64,000 nucleotides of DNA from Proteromonas lacertae (Eukaryota > Sar > Bigyra > Opalinata > Proteromonadidae): the NCBI GenBank assembly GCA_002245135.1, contig NGBS01001161.1:62001-126000 (forward strand). Direction: 5' to 3'. The stretch's first letter is position 1. The number at the start of each line of letters is the position of its first letter. The position numbers and the translations under genes were made by a program. The notes under the pieces are model-generated. The model saw only the letters and a program-made list of their open reading frames with translations. It searched no databases and was not told the origin of the DNA. Of this stretch, positions 1 to 13,649 are shown piece after piece.

Positions 1-994
1 ATATATACATCTTCTTGTGATAATATCAATGGTTTAAAATTAATAACACTTAACAATAATAATGATATTTGATTTATGATCATATTATGTAATAAATCTC
101 CATTTGGTAATAGATGAATTCTCTTCATATAATAATCACTTAATGAATAATGATATTCATTAAATATCTGTAATATATCAATACATTGCCTTATTGTATA
201 TCCACTCTTCTCTGTTATTACTGTCAATATTTGTAGTAATAAATATAAACAGTTTAAATCAGTTGATAATGACTTATATAACCATATCTATGTGTATGTT
301 TAGATAATAATAAATTATATATATATAAATATTATACTTGATATATTGCAGATATTTCATCTTTTTCTATATTCTTTAATGCATTTGTTTTTTCCAATAT
401 TTCTTTAGTTATTATAAATTGAGGTTTATATAATTCTTTTATCATTGTAATTATACTTGAAGTAAATTCTTCTGTTATTAATCCTGTGTAAAAGTTAGCT
501 GTTGGTTCAAATGATGATTTCTCTTCCATATCATACTTTGTTTCGATTCTACATATATAAAGTGTGGAATTGAGTAGATCGGTTTTCTCTTGACATATTA
601 AGTTGTAAATTTCAAACAGAAAGTCAGGACTCCAGTCAGATTTTGTTAATTCTCGATTTGGTAATATCCAATCCTTTAAATATAATCGAAAATGTTGGTA
701 ACTCTGATTATGCTCAAGATTACAACAATCTGATATATCCTGAATATAACCACGATAATCTAACTCCAACTTATCTGTTGCACTGCCTGGATAAGGCGAC
801 AACTTGCCATTTGAGCAACTACTTTTTGAGTCTGGTGTAGGGATGGTGTAATAATGCAACAGCTTTTGAAATCTGTTTTCTATATCACTAGTTTTCAAAA
901 GTGAATCATATTCTGTGTCTACAATATCATCTTCGATTTTTTGTAATAATTTAAGTATATCTTTATTACCAATATATGTCTGTAGGTTCGGCAT
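1..994 (-). CDS. Hypothetical helical protein, 3' end beyond the left edge
   Basis: I do not recognise this protein. The first in-frame ATG is at 992-994 (MPNLQTYIGNKD); the frame stays open a little further upstream, but without an ATG. The first exon runs to 338, a 50-nt GT-AG intron fills 288-337, and a second exon (starting WLYKSLSTDLNC) runs off the left edge. About 320 residues are visible. The composition is leucine, isoleucine and lysine rich with predicted amphipathic helices, no membrane segment and no catalytic motif, so an alpha-solenoid scaffold is the best guess. It lies in the same orientation as the next helical-repeat gene, but a gap of about 350 bases and its own ATG argue for a separate gene. 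Confidence 0.6.
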
Positions 995-1341
995 TTTCAA
1001 AATCCCAAATAAGAAGAAATATACTCGTTTCAAAATGAATTTGTTTCAAAAATATATTCGTTTGAGAAATTAAAAACAAACGATATGTTTATTTTTTGTT
1101 GTATTACCAACAAAACAATTCATAAGATAGTTTAAAAAATTAGCTAAACCTCAAAAAATGGAAGTAATTTTGTGGTTAATTCTTTAATTTCTTTATTTTG
1201 CATTTTTAAATCCAATATTTTGTATAAAGATCTACATTTATAGATAATTAAATGTATACTGTTTTATTGATCTGAAATATATGATATTGTTTGAGAATAT
1301 TGAAGAATCGAGCGAAATTACTGTTAAAAGTAGTCTCAAAC
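995..1341. other. Intergenic spacer, AT-rich
   Basis: This stretch separates the 3' end of the downstream-lying helical-repeat gene from the ATG of the left-edge gene. It is AT-rich with short T and A runs. I see no RNA gene or conserved site. Confidence 0.4.
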
Positions 1342-4300
1342 TCAATAATAAAATCTAAAGAAGAATATTAATGTAAAGTACATATTTAATACAATTTCAT
1401 TCTCATCTTTTATTTCATTACATATTATTTTCGTAATATCATTCTTATATTCTTCAGGAATTGATTTATTTCGAATTATTAAATTTAATAAAACCTGAAA
1501 TCCATATATTTTATTAAATCCATCATATTCAAATCTGGAAATAATAAAAGTCCAATAAAATGACGATAAATCTTCTCTATATTTTAAACATGTTAATATT
1601 ATCATATTCATTGTCTTTTCAAATAATGGAGTAGTAATTTCATTTGAAGTTTCACTTATCAATAAGTTGTAATCAAAATCACATATTGAACAATTCATGG
1701 ATGGATTATAAAACTTTATTATTTCATTTATACATTCTTTTATTGGCGTTTTAGTGTTTAAAAGATATAACAACAAATAGATTATGTTGTTGCTTTTATT
1801 TGGTTTTGTAATTACCATTTTCGTTCGCATTTATTTCCACTATCCTTTCTTTTTTCTGAATAAAATATTCAATATTAATATCTTTACATATTAAATAACT
1901 AATTGTATCACTTAATCCCATATGCAATAAAATGATTGGATCATTCTGTTCCATTGAAACAGATGGTATATTTAATGAAATAATGAGTGGTGTAAGTATG
2001 ATCTTTCTTATTTCCTTTACTTCATTTGGATGATTCAACATACTATTCAATAGAATGAAAATAAGTGAACGAATAACAGCAACATTTGAATCAAAAGGAT
2101 TTGAATCAGTTAATGTATCAGGAATATATAAATACTGCAGAAAACGATTATAATAATGAATAATTATTGGTAAAAAGTATGTATATGGAAGTCTACTCAG
2201 GATTTCACATGCTTGTTGCTTTAACTATACAAATGTAAATAATACAAATGGTAAATATACTTCCTTAATTTCTACTTCAGCAAATATATGATCCCAAAGT
2301 AATAAAATCATTTGTTTTTCGTTGTAACTTTTATCATTTATATTTAATGTAGATCTATCTAATAAAAAGTAATAATTTTCATTCTCTTCCAATAATTCAT
2401 CAAAACATTCATTTGGCATTATCTTTAATAACAATAAGGGTGCTAGTCTGTAAAATAATATTGATTCAGATTCGATATATGTTTGCGTCTTTTCATATAA
2501 GTATTTCTGTAATGATTGATTGATATTTGGAATGATTGAATGAAAAACTAATGCAATTTTATCTTTTACTATTTATATATATAAAAAAGATATATCATAT
2601 ATATATATATACGATTATTAAATAATTGAATAAATATTTCACTTTTTGGATCAGATTGAAACTTCCTGAATAATATCAATATAATCTCTTTCCACATATC
2701 ATTAGTATATGCTTTTGTTCCATTTCTGATTGATTCTATTAATATATTGATATTATTATTTGATAATTGTTTCATCTCATTCTCTGATTGTGACTTAATA
2801 ATATCTGATGGAGTTTGTATTACAGGTGTACTAAAAACAATAAATATAAATGTATATATTATATACTTTGATATATTCCCATTATTATGTATAAAATCAA
2901 ACATATATTCAAATGTCCTTTCATAATTCTATTAAATAGATAAACAAAATAAAAAAAAATGTACATTACTGTCTCTAATCAATATACTCAATACATTTTC
3001 AATTGAATTTTTATTCGTTTTATTATTATATAATAATTTCAGTATATATGGCAAAGTTAATAAACTATCACAATATTTGAATAATTTACTACTTTCTATT
3101 CTAACTTGTAACACATTATCAAATATATATGGCAGTATTTCAGTGATTATATTTGTTCTTAAAATATCATAGTTTTTATTTCCATATATTAGTTTCAATA
3201 CTGTATATAATATATCAATGCTATTCCTTTTTTTATTGATATTTTCATCATCATGTAACAATAAATATAACTCTTTTAAGAATTGTTCATGTTCAATAGC
3301 ATATTTAGCAATAAAATTACTCATTAAATTCGATACTTGATCTTTCTTATCTAATAAATCCATAAAACTACTAGTAATATCAGATGATATATTCATGGGC
3401 TGTTTATAACATGATATGTTTAGTAATGCTATTGCTATTGATTGAACAGATTCATTTGGATGTAAGATATAATTGGTTGAAATTGTCAATAAAGCTTGAG
3501 CATGGTTTGAGACTATTTCATCCACTTTTTCTATTGTAATAACTGTGCTTAATATTGAACTTAATTTACATGCTAATACTTCACAATGATAATTTATATC
3601 ATCTTCACTCATATCTTCCTGTAACATCACTTTGGGATGGAAATCCTTCATTTTATTAATTAGATCTACTGTATCTTCGTATATGCTGCTATTATTGTTT
3701 ACTTTTCCTTCTTTTTTGTTTAATATGCGTATATCATTTGGATGAATAATATACTCAATATGCTGTTGAGTTAATAACATATACTCTTCAGTTATACTTT
3801 CAATATTCTCTTTACATTTCTTTACATCATTATTCACTGTACTACTATCAATACCATCTCTTTCGTTATTCAATAATATTCCATTCAATACTTTCAACTG
3901 ACTTTGCAATTTGATATAAATATCTTCATATTTCTTATTATGGGCTAAATACATTTGTGTAGATGAAATGTATAAATGACTTCTTAATTCGTTTAATCTA
4001 CATAATATTACAATTAATATATATATATATATATATACTGTGTATTTGTACTTGATTCCATGTATCTATTATACAATTCCACCACTTTAATAATATCTTC
4101 TCTTCTTAACCAAATTTCATTTTTATTCTTTTTTACACATAAAATATATAACAATTCATAAAATAAATAAAACGATTCTATTGATATTATGGTTGGATAT
4201 AATTTATTATTCTCATAACGGCTATAATTCTTCATATTACTGTATAATAGTGGAAGTATTTCATTACTTATTTCATTCAAATATGTATGAAGAATATTTT

Positions 4301-4892
4301 CTTTGATTATATCATTATTATTCTTCGTATATATCAATAAACCACGAAATAATCTCAATACTGACAATAGATATTTTCTAATTTAATTAAAATGGTATAA
4401 TATACTGCGTATGAGGTGTAAAAGAGTTAATTGACCAAATTTTGAATGATTCATCATTTGGTTCTAACAACAATACTGTAAGAATAATAATTCTAACATA
4501 TTTATCAGAATTCTATAACATATAATGATTATATCCAATTATACTGAAGAAAATGAACTAATTGTGTCAATAACACTGTCAAGAATAGATGAAATACCAG
4601 AATTATCAGAATATCGCTTTAATGATTGAATGGCATCAACAATAGTTTTGTTTCTACCTGTAGAGTCTTTCTTTATGTCAATCTTCTTTAACGATGATAT
4701 TTTTCTATCGTAAATAAATAAATTCACTTACATATACATTGAAGAAGATAAATAGATAGATAAAATCTTACCAATGTGAATATTCTCTCTCTCTTTTAGT
4801 TCTATATTCTCATGCGGCAATGGTAATTCAACATCAATGTCTTTCTATAGATATTATTATCAAATAAATACTTTATTAAGAGATGTAATCAT
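1342..4892 (-). CDS. Large HEAT/ARM-like alpha-helical repeat protein, function unknown
   Basis: A gene of at least eight exons that I rebuilt from the splice sites. It starts with ATG at 4890-4892 (MITSLNK), followed at once by a 27-nt intron, and ends at a stop at 1342-1344, giving roughly 1,050 residues. The exons are chains of amphipathic helices rich in leucine and isoleucine (for example ALLTISTNYILHPNESVQS), as in HEAT/ARM solenoids. A coiled-coil-like segment is encoded near 3.8-3.95 kb. Most introns are 26-45 nt and rich in TA; one near 1745-1823 seems to be about 79 nt. There is no catalytic motif or membrane segment. A scaffold or transport-factor role is possible, but the family could not be named. 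Confidence 0.65.
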
Positions 4893-5050
4893 TTTAATCA
4901 ATCAAACGACATTCAAGCTTTTTATTTATATCCTTCTTTTCTCATAATCTAAGCTCTATTTTTATTAATTTTTACTATAAACAAATTATTTGTTGTTTTT
5001 ATTCCCCTCCCAAAGAAAAGAGTACAAAGTAATATGATTGTTATATAAGA

Positions 5051-7837
5051 TTAAGTAGATGTTGAAAAGCTCATTGGTCTTGCACGTATTTTATTAGGAG
5101 AAAATACATAACTCTAATAGAATATATAACTATTATATATACATTCATTAAATCTTGATTAAAAGCAAAATCATCTCCATCTTCATCAAATTTATCATTA
5201 TCTTCCTGTAATCTACCAGCTGCTGTTGAAGATACCAACTGAGCTATATAAGAAGTATCAATATATTTTGAGTAAAGCCTATTATTTCTAATCAACAATT
5301 CATCATTCTTTTCAGACTATAAATAATAAAATTATATAAAATTTTATAACAAATACAATTCCAGCAAATAATTGTGAATCTAATAAACCTCTGAAAAAAT
5401 ATATATCAGAATCTTGTACTACACCAAGTGGAGTTGATATTTCTACATGTTCATCATCATTTTGACTATATTATATAATTATTTATATTAATACATTTCA
5501 TCATAGTGTTTGTTTACTTTTTCAGCTGCATCATATAGCATTGTCATATAATCTCTTAATCTCTTTACTATTTTTAGAAAACATTCATTTCTTTCTATTT
5601 TAATATAATAATAATGATAATACTATTTTTATCTTCATTGTTAATATCCTTCATTAAATCTTCTAATGAAAATGATAATTCATTCATAAATGGTAGTTTA
5701 ACTGTATGATAATTACCATTTTGAATAGTAACTTTCTGTAGAGATGAATCTAAATCAATAATTACAAAATCATCATGATCTTTAAACAAAGATAATTCTT
5801 CATTTACACCAATAAATATATGAACAGGACTTTCAAATAGAAACAAATTATTACCATAAGGAATCAACGGAATTGCAGGATTTACCCATTGAAACGGATA
5901 TAATAACGATAAAAAATACAAAAAGTATCTTGTTAATTTATAAGAATCTTTACATATTAAAATAACATATTGTTCTGTTAATAAACATCCTAATGCTAAT
6001 AGTATATCACCAACTGACATAGTTTGAAACAATTCATATCCTTTAAATGATAATATTAAATCATGATAAACTACATCTTTTGGACCCTCAGATAGATGCA
6101 ATGTTAATTTTGGCCAACTGGGATGAAGTGATATTTGTATTGAATCTTTCTTACCATTTATATTGATACTACGATAGACTGACAGGATATTATTTGTTGA
6201 AACATCATTTACATTGCTATATCGAGTAGTAAGTGTGATTAAGATGGTTTCAATTACATAAGTAGCTGGTATTAATGTTGATTTTCTATATATTAAATAA
6301 TAATAATAATATATACAACGAATCATAAACATTCTGTCTATAATAACTAACTAAATGATTTAATACATCAAAATGGATAGTAAAAGCAGGTATAGATGAT
6401 AATATAATATAAGCCATAGGTATAATATAATATTTATTATCATTGTTATTATAATATATCTCATTACATATAGTACATATGCCATACTGTTTATCTGAGT
6501 TTACATTTGTCAACATGATTATATATTTCTCATCTGTTGGTTTTATATTCTGTTCTAATAGTTTAATGATTTTGTTTGGATCTGTACTTGGTATTTCTTT
6601 TGATTTTATTCCTTTTGTAAATACAAATCTACTTAATTCATCTGGTACAATGTTATCTTTAGGGTATTGAAATAATAGTTTTCCATTTAAATTCTTTTCT
6701 TTGTTATTATTGGTAAAGTTATTTATATCAACGCCTAACACTAGGAAAGTATCATAAAATGGAGATTCTGCAATAAATGTAGATTGTGATAAGGAAGAAT
6801 TAGCTCGAGGTAAATAATTCATTTTTCTTTTTTCTTCATTTTCTTTTAATGATAATGAGGGTATAGTACTTGAATTATATGACTTTAGATGTTGTGATTG
6901 TGGCTGTTTTAATGGAGGTGGTCTAACATTATTATTAGATGACGAAGATGATGATATTGGTGAAGATGATGAAGTTAATGATGATATAGATGAAGTAGGC
7001 TCATTTGTATTGGCAGTAGAATTAGTTGTTGTTGTTGTTGATATTGATGGTGTAGTAGATATAGTTGGAGAGGATGATGATAATGGAGTTATAACCGATT
7101 GAATATTGGAACTAATCGATATATTTTGTGATCTATTTAATATATCTTTATCTTTATGAATTACTAATGAAGAAGGTGAACCATTATTTGGTTTATTGTT
7201 ATTGATATCTTTTGGTGATGAATTTGAACCATTATTTAGAGTTGATGGACATTTATTAGGTGTAACTACATTAGTTAATGGAGTAGGACGTGGTGATTTT
7301 GATTTATCAAACCTTAGAGGAGTATAACTACGAGGTGAATCATAAGGAGAGGATGATGATGATAAATTTAACGAATTTGAATTTTGAGATACTAACTCAC
7401 CATTGGATGATATGGTTAAAGGATTGGATATATGTTTTGGCGTTCTGAAAGAAGGTTGATAACCACTAGAACTGGTTAAATGAATGTCTGATTTGGAATG
7501 ACTAACTGAAAGTGGTATATCTGATGATTTTTGGGATGGAATCACTGATTGAAGATATCTCTATTATGTTATTAGATATATGAATGATGTATACAAATCT
7601 GATTTTGAGATTTTTATATTTCTGTTGTAATGTAACATATTTTGTTTGAGTTTCATTAGCCATTCTTTGTATTTTATTATTTTCAGCTTTTAAAAATTCA
7701 TTTTCCTTCATTACTTGTGAAAGTTTAATGTTCAATTCTTCAATCTACCAACAGAGTAATATAAACAATACAATTTTATCTAAATTATCTGTACTCTGCG
7801 TATTTGACTCAAGGTATTTTCGATGGCCTTTAAACAT
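5051..7837 (-). CDS. Tripartite DENN-domain protein (putative Rab GEF)
   Basis: DENN proteins exchange GDP for GTP on Rab GTPases in membrane traffic. ATG at 7835-7837 (MFKGHRKYLESNTQS) and stop at 5051-5053; about 850 residues over eight or so exons with introns of 27-50 nt. Order: a coiled coil at residues ~20-85, a serine/asparagine-rich linker to ~310, uDENN (YDTFLVLGVDIN; SSIPAFTIHFDVLNHL), cDENN (ILLALGCLLTEQYVILIC; LFESPVHIFIGVN; FVIIDLDSS), then dDENN after a 29-nt intron (ECFLKIVKRLRDYMTMLYD; RGLLDSQLFAGI). All three parts are in the canonical order, so it looks functional. The N-terminal coiled coil and the Ser/Asn linker are lineage-specific. The Rab substrate cannot be read from the sequence. 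Confidence 0.88.
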
Positions 7838-8070
7838 GAATATATGGGGATTATTAGTTGGATGAGAACGTACAAACAAAACTATCTGTTTTTATATGAA
7901 TTGAGATTATTTTGAGAATGATAAGATATAAAATGAAATATATTTCGCAATATCTATAAGAAGAAAAAGAATTTAAATTTTTATTGAAAATCGTGCCCCA
8001 ATTTAAGTTTCGGTGACCAAAAAATGTCAAAAACAATTAAAAACTTATGTTATAGCCATTTAAATTAATT

Positions 8071-9846
8071 TTATGGTGTTGTTCCATCTAAACCATCTTC
8101 TTTACTCTCAGTACTACTTCTACTACCTTTAATTGAATCATTCTTTTGTTCAGCAGGTGTTGAGGTCACTGACTTATTTCTTACATTATTCTCTTCACTA
8201 TTTTGTGTTGAATTATCAATATCTGAATTAAGTGTATTTACACTCCTTTCTTTTGATAAAACCATATTATCTGTTTCTTCTTCTTCTTCTTCTTCTTCTT
8301 CTCCTGTTTCTTCAGGTAAACCTTCTGATTGTTCATCATAATCATCTTCTTCTTCTTCAGTTTTATCATCCTCTCTAATTGCTGTTAATTCACTTCTACT
8401 ACTACTCTTCGTTGATATCTTTTGTGATTTATTACTCTTTGAATTGATTGTAGTTGATGAAGATTTTACTCTTTCATCATTATCATCTTTTACAGATGAA
8501 GTGGTAGTAACAGAAAACATATCATCACCTTCAAACACTATTTCCTTTTCTTTTTCTTTTCTTATGTTATAAAGATATAACTGATTAAAAACATCTGCAA
8601 ATTCTGATGGAAGTATTTGATGTCCTAATTTATTAATGTAATACTTAATTCTCTATATACAATTAACAATTACATATACAGTAACTGAAGTTATTCTATT
8701 GATTTTATTTTTTATTATTGTTAATAATGTACATATAGCTTTGATAATTATTGCATAATCAAAATCTAATAAAACCAACTATATATAAATATATATAAAT
8801 GTATTAAGAAATAGAATACTTGATCCCATATAAATCTAGTTATTTCAATACTAAATGATTTAATACACATAAACTGAAAGAAATGAAGAAAATACTTATT
8901 TAAAATATCTTTTATCAATGTATTGTCGTCTGAATCCTAAAGCAACTATAATTTTTATAAACAAATACAAATGTATCAAAAAACCATAAAAACTTTTCAT
9001 CTTTCAATTCATCAAGAAATAACTGCGTTTGATCATAATCAATATTCCAATTAAATCTTTCATTGATTGACTCTAAATATTGATATATTATATTCATCTA
9101 TTAATTATACATAACTATATATATATATACATCAGCTGGTGATTTATAAAATACAGAACAAAGCAATATGGTAAAATATATCAACCTTTCTTCAACCAAT
9201 TTATTATTATTATCATTTTCATGAAGTGCAAAATAATTCTCAACAATTATGTAAATAGATAGACTCAATCCTGGAATACATTCTAATTGCATGAATTGTT
9301 CCTTTAGTATTTTGTTAATTGTTTTGAATAGACTTTTTGATTCATATGATTCTGTATTTATATCTATTATTGGTGGATCTTCAGTCTAATTATTTAACAA
9401 AGACATCTTATAAATAAATACTATTGTTGGATGAAAATACCATCTCCATATATGATTTCTGAAATAATTTGGTAGTATATCACCTATTAGATACCACAGT
9501 CTATTCAAATCAAAGTTTGATATTGATGATAAGATATCCATCAAATCATTATCTATTTCATTTGGTATTTTCTAATACGACAACATAATCTATATAAATA
9601 CAGATGCTATAATTTCCCAAACTTGCTCAACTGAAATAGTTGCAATAAACTCATTATATTGTTGAACAATATATTCATCAATAAGCTCTTTATCTAAATC
9701 TTTTACAGCTTTACCTGGACTATACACAAAGTACTGAATCTAAAAGAATGTATAAAATATTTTACTTGTTTATATAACTTATCATAAAAACATTCTAAAA
9801 CCAACGATAATTTCAATTTTTCAACTGAGTCTTTGGGGTTATTCAT
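8071..9846 (-). CDS. Conserved hypothetical, possibly a divergent TBC-like domain, acidic C-terminus
   Basis: ATG at 9844-9846 (MNNPKDSVEKLKLSL), stop at 8071-8073, with at least seven short introns; about 480 residues. The first ~330 residues are helical. The segment around RFIWDQLVLLDFDYAIII followed by LPSEFADVFNQL loosely recalls the end of a TBC (Rab-GAP) domain, but I cannot see the Arg and Gln fingers, so this is a weak inference. The last ~155 residues, from FEGDDMFSV, are disordered and rich in Ser, Lys and Glu, with an uninterrupted run of Glu. The DENN gene just downstream would make a Rab-regulating pair if the TBC reading holds. Confidence 0.6.
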
Positions 9847-10006
9847 AATATTTAAATATATAACCGTTTCATGTCATTATTACCATTCATTTACATCAAA
9901 ATTTATCTCTTTATCTGCTTTACATTTTATATTTCATATTCAATACTCAATATATACAAATGCAAATAAACAATATTAAATCAAAAGAATTAAAAAATTA
10001 CTCACA

Positions 10007-11195
10007 CTATTTATCTTTAACCCACTCCATTCCATTTGGAGGGCTGATCTCTTTTTCATAATCTTTATCTTTAACTTCACTCCAGTTTGTGCTTAATACA
10101 GTACCACCTGAAGTTTGGAAGGATTTCATCATTGCTCTACGTGTATCTTCATTTGCATTTTTATACAATTGTTGGAAAAATTTATTCAATCCTTCTTCAC
10201 CTTCAGGTTTTTCTTCTTCCTCCTCTTTCTTTATTTCTTTCTCAATTGAGTCCCAGTCTCTTTTAGAAGCATAACTGGATGGATATTTTGGCTTTGATGT
10301 ATCTGCAACAGGTGGTCGTACTGCTGGTATAACTTGATCACTTTCTTCTAGTTTTGGCCACATCATTGGGTTTTGTTTTACTAATTTCATTTCAATTTTG
10401 GATGGTAAATATGTTATCTTCACTTCTTCATGCTTTATTGGTTCAAATAATTTAACATCCCATTTGTAAGGCTCATAACCACTTCCATCAACTGGTTTTA
10501 CAACAACATGAATACTTTTACTGTCAATATTTATTGTGAAATGCTCTTGAGGTATACCTTTTATTCCTAATAATGACACAACCATATTATCTGTTGTTTG
10601 ATAATAGTTATGTCTTAAAGGAATCATGTTTGATTTTGGTACTTCTGGCTTTGGCGCTTCTTGTGGTATTGGTTTAGGGATACTTGCTGTTTGTTGCACA
10701 GTTGGTTGAGAAGAAGGGGCTGGTGGAGGAGGATTTGTTTTTGATGTTTCATTACTGTCAGGAATTACAATTTCTTCATCTATGCATATTATTATATAAC
10801 TATAGCTGATAATATACTGTTAATTTCCACATCACATTTACGAATCCATTGTTCAACTTGTTTCTTGAGAGATCCTTTACCGTGGTTTTGTACAAAAATA
10901 AATGCTTTCTTGGCTGCTTCAAATTCGCCTAAGCCGAAACTTGCTTGTCTATTATGTAAAATGATAAATCATACCCTTTTCTAAAAAAAGCCATGGGATT
11001 AATTGGATTGATTTTAATTGCTTGGATAGCATCTTTGTATGCCTCTTCATATCGATCTAGCTTCATTCTGCAATTTGATCTTGCGATGTAAAACTCGATG
11101 TTTTGTTCCTTCTCTATAGCTTTTGTATACTCGGCTTCAGCATCTTCAAATAGTTCTTGGACGAACAAACTGTTACCCTCGTTATAAAATTCCAT
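10007..11195 (-). CDS. SUGT1: SGT1 co-chaperone (TPR-CS-SGS)
   Basis: SGT1 is an HSP90 co-chaperone needed for SCF ubiquitin ligases and kinetochore assembly. All three domains are present. An N-terminal TPR block starts MEFYNEGNSLFVQELFED and spans a 26-nt intron at FRKG. A second intron at EIN leads to a Pro-rich linker. The CS domain (YYQTTDNMVVSLLGIKGI to EIMKLVKQNPM-like strands) and the SGS domain follow, ending SPPNGMEWVKDK, the family's invariant GMEW region. About 365 residues, the usual length. ATG at 11193-11195 is the only start in frame with the TPR helix. A Glu/Lys-rich segment precedes SGS. Confidence 0.93.
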
Positions 11196-11400
11196 TTAAG
11201 TAAAAAAGAAAAATCTCGAAAGTATATTGAAAAATTACACAAAATTACCTGTTTCAAAAAAATAGTCGTTTTGTATGAATGTAAAAAGAAAAATAAAGAG
11301 GACAATAAGCGTATTTACAACTGTTATGGAAAAAGAACATCATTATATTTACATTAAAATTGCCAAAGAGAAAAATTAAAACACACTTCAATAAATAATC

Positions 11401-12422
11401 TCATTCTAAAATCATTTCGGGATTGATACAAGGATTTACTAAGTCTCCATAATAAGCAGTAACCATTTTACATTTGTCTTTAACAATAGCTTCTTCAATT
11501 TCACATTTCATATCAGCACCACCAAATCTAGCCACTTGCATTGGATCACAATTCCTAGGACAACATAATATCACTTTATTAGTAATTTTCAATGATATTT
11601 CAAACAATTCTTTAATATTTAATCCACCTAAATTACTCATATCACAAATCTCTTTTTCACTATAATCTGGTCCTCCCCAAGGCGGTGCAATGAAAATAAC
11701 ATCAACATTATTAAACAGTGGTAATATCTTACGACAATCACCTTGTATACATTCTATTTTATTATCAACTTTATATATATTTGCATTATGTTTTAAATAT
11801 CTCAATTTTACAAAATCTATATCTATGGCTATAACATGGTCAAAAAACTTAGCAAACTGAATTGCATTACCTCCACAACCTGCAAAGCAATCAATAACAG
11901 TTAAACTATCAAAACGATAGAGGTTATAACATCTCCTAGCAATGTGTTTTGCTATACATTCAGGAGTAACAGAATACCAACCTTCAGAATCCATAAGTAT
12001 TCCTTCATCATATAAACTCCATAATCTGTATCTTTGAGCATAATATTTAGGCAATACATCATCAGGAGGAGGTGGAGTAATAGTATGGGTTGTTGAAATT
12101 TTCTTTGATTTTGATTTATTCTTTGATTTTGACTTTGATTTTCGTTTTTGTGTAGATTCTTGTTTTCCAAATGACAATGGAATACTCATTTCTTCCATAA
12201 GCTATAATTAATTACTATGAATTACATACTTTCGCTTGTTCCATAATTTCTTCCTCTTCTTCCGAATCACAATTATCTAAATAAAATTCTAATGCTTGCT
12301 CTCTTTTATCAACTTCTAAAATAATATATTCAATGAAAAAAACATACTATTACAGCTATTATTAATTAATTTGTTCAGTATTGAATTAATAAATTTATCA
12401 AGTTCAACCTGGTCTCTACATA
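11401..12422 (-). CDS. TGS1: TGS1-type trimethylguanosine synthase
   Basis: TGS1 converts the m7G caps of snRNA and snoRNA to m2,2,7G using SAM. The catalytic exon carries KYYAQRYRLWSLYDEGI, the SAM-binding IDCFAGCGGNAIQFA, the acidic ribose-contact motif VIAIDID, and FIAPPWGGPDY, which equals the TGS1 catalytic SPPWGGP with A for S. It is preceded by a Lys/Ser-rich, probably nuclear-targeting stretch and by two short acidic exons (EALEFYLDNCDSEEEEE) separated by introns of 28 and 32 nt. The stop is at 11401-11403. The 5' end is uncertain: the first exon seems to begin near 12422 after another splice, and no clean ATG is visible there; in-frame ATGs at about 12266 and 12198 are fallbacks. Confidence 0.88.
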
Positions 12423-12569
12423 CATTTATAATTAAATATAATACATCAAATAAACTTTAACAAGAGAAAAAGACAATTTTAATATTTTGAAACGACTATT
12501 ATTTTAATAATTAAACAAATCTCTCTATAAACATTATTTTAAGCCAATTAAATAATTAATAAACTAAGA

Positions 12570-13464
12570 CTACACTTGTTGATTTGATGAAAACAGAGTT
12601 GTAACCAAATCATCAAATTGTTCACTTAAGGAATTTAATTCTTCTTGAATTTTAGCAATTGCTAATTGAGATTGTGTAAAATCAGGTGGTAGTTGCTGAT
12701 ATATATTTAATTGTTTCTTCAATAAATCTGTTTCTTTCTTTAAATTATACACTTCATTTGCTTTTGCTTTTATATATGGATGTCTTAATTCTTTTTTCAT
12801 TCCTTTGCCGACCAACTCATTTTCATATTTTTCTATTCTTTCTTGATATTGTTCTGATTTCTTTTGCATTTGCATTGTGGCTGATTTTAAATAATTTTCG
12901 TTTGTCTCTGGTGATTTTCTCTCGCTTCTATTTCATTCATGTGTCTAACTTGGTATGATTGCAATTTATTCAATGTTTCTTGAGTGTATTTGTAGTTTTT
13001 ATTATATTTTATCATTTTCTCTTTCAAATCACATAGGTTCAATACTAAATTAGAGTTTATAAGCATTAAACTATTGATTCTTTGTATATATTCAATTGAT
13101 GATGTTTTTGGTAAACCTAGACAATTTGCTGTTTCAACTAAATCATCAACAGCACTTCTCCCTCCTGACGATAAATTCTAGTTATTACGAATTATACAAT
13201 TAAAAATACTGAATAAGATAATCCCATTTTATTCAAATTATTCTCAAGAATATCTGATTCTACTCTGTACTGTTTTTCAAGTGTAGAGTATATTTTTATC
13301 ATATTTTTTGCATCTTCTGTTCTTATGACAATCTAAATGACAATAATTAATACTAATACTTGACTTGCTAGAGTTTTCATCATATCTTCATTCTCTGTTG
13401 TTGATGGTATGATTGGAGGCTCTAAACCTCTGTCATTATATAATTTTCTAATAACTTGGGTCAT
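12570..13464 (-). CDS. HAUS1: HAUS1-like augmin subunit
   Basis: Augmin recruits gamma-tubulin to existing microtubules. The first ATG (13462-13464, MTQVIRKLYNDRGLEPPI) aligns by eye with the HAUS1 N-terminus (VTLWLKKIFG...). The C-terminus (YENELVGKGMKKELRHPY, then LNIYQQLPPDFTQSQLAI) matches the conserved end of HAUS1, including the LP(P/N)-x-S-x-A pattern. The whole ~275-residue protein is coiled coil. Introns lie at about 13336-13362 (27 nt), near 13180-13215, and near 12911-12942. The last must be about 29 nt and uses a weak GTTAG donor and GCGAG acceptor; without it the frame does not continue. The assignment rests on pattern similarity in a fast-evolving family. Confidence 0.65.
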
Positions 13465-13649
13465 ATCTTCAGATTGACAATTTAAAAATTCAAAAAAATA
13501 CAAGCTTTCTATCAAGTCAAGCGATTATCAAGCAATCATTTAAGGGGGTAAAACAAAAAAGGAATAACAAATAGTATTTTTGTATACTCTGTTTTTAATA
13601 CATTTCATTAGGGCGTCTCTCCTTTTGAAGGTTAAATTGACTCGTCAAA

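Noticed and set aside
7854-8036. Minus-strand open frame between the DENN and acidic-tail genes
   Set aside because: Phe/Ile/Tyr-rich, no similarity, and lies in a promoter-sized gap; chance in AT-rich DNA.
12890-12945. Frameshift in the HAUS1-like gene
   Set aside because: A 29-nt GT-AG intron gives the right frame, though its splice sites are weak; I prefer this to an indel but keep the doubt.
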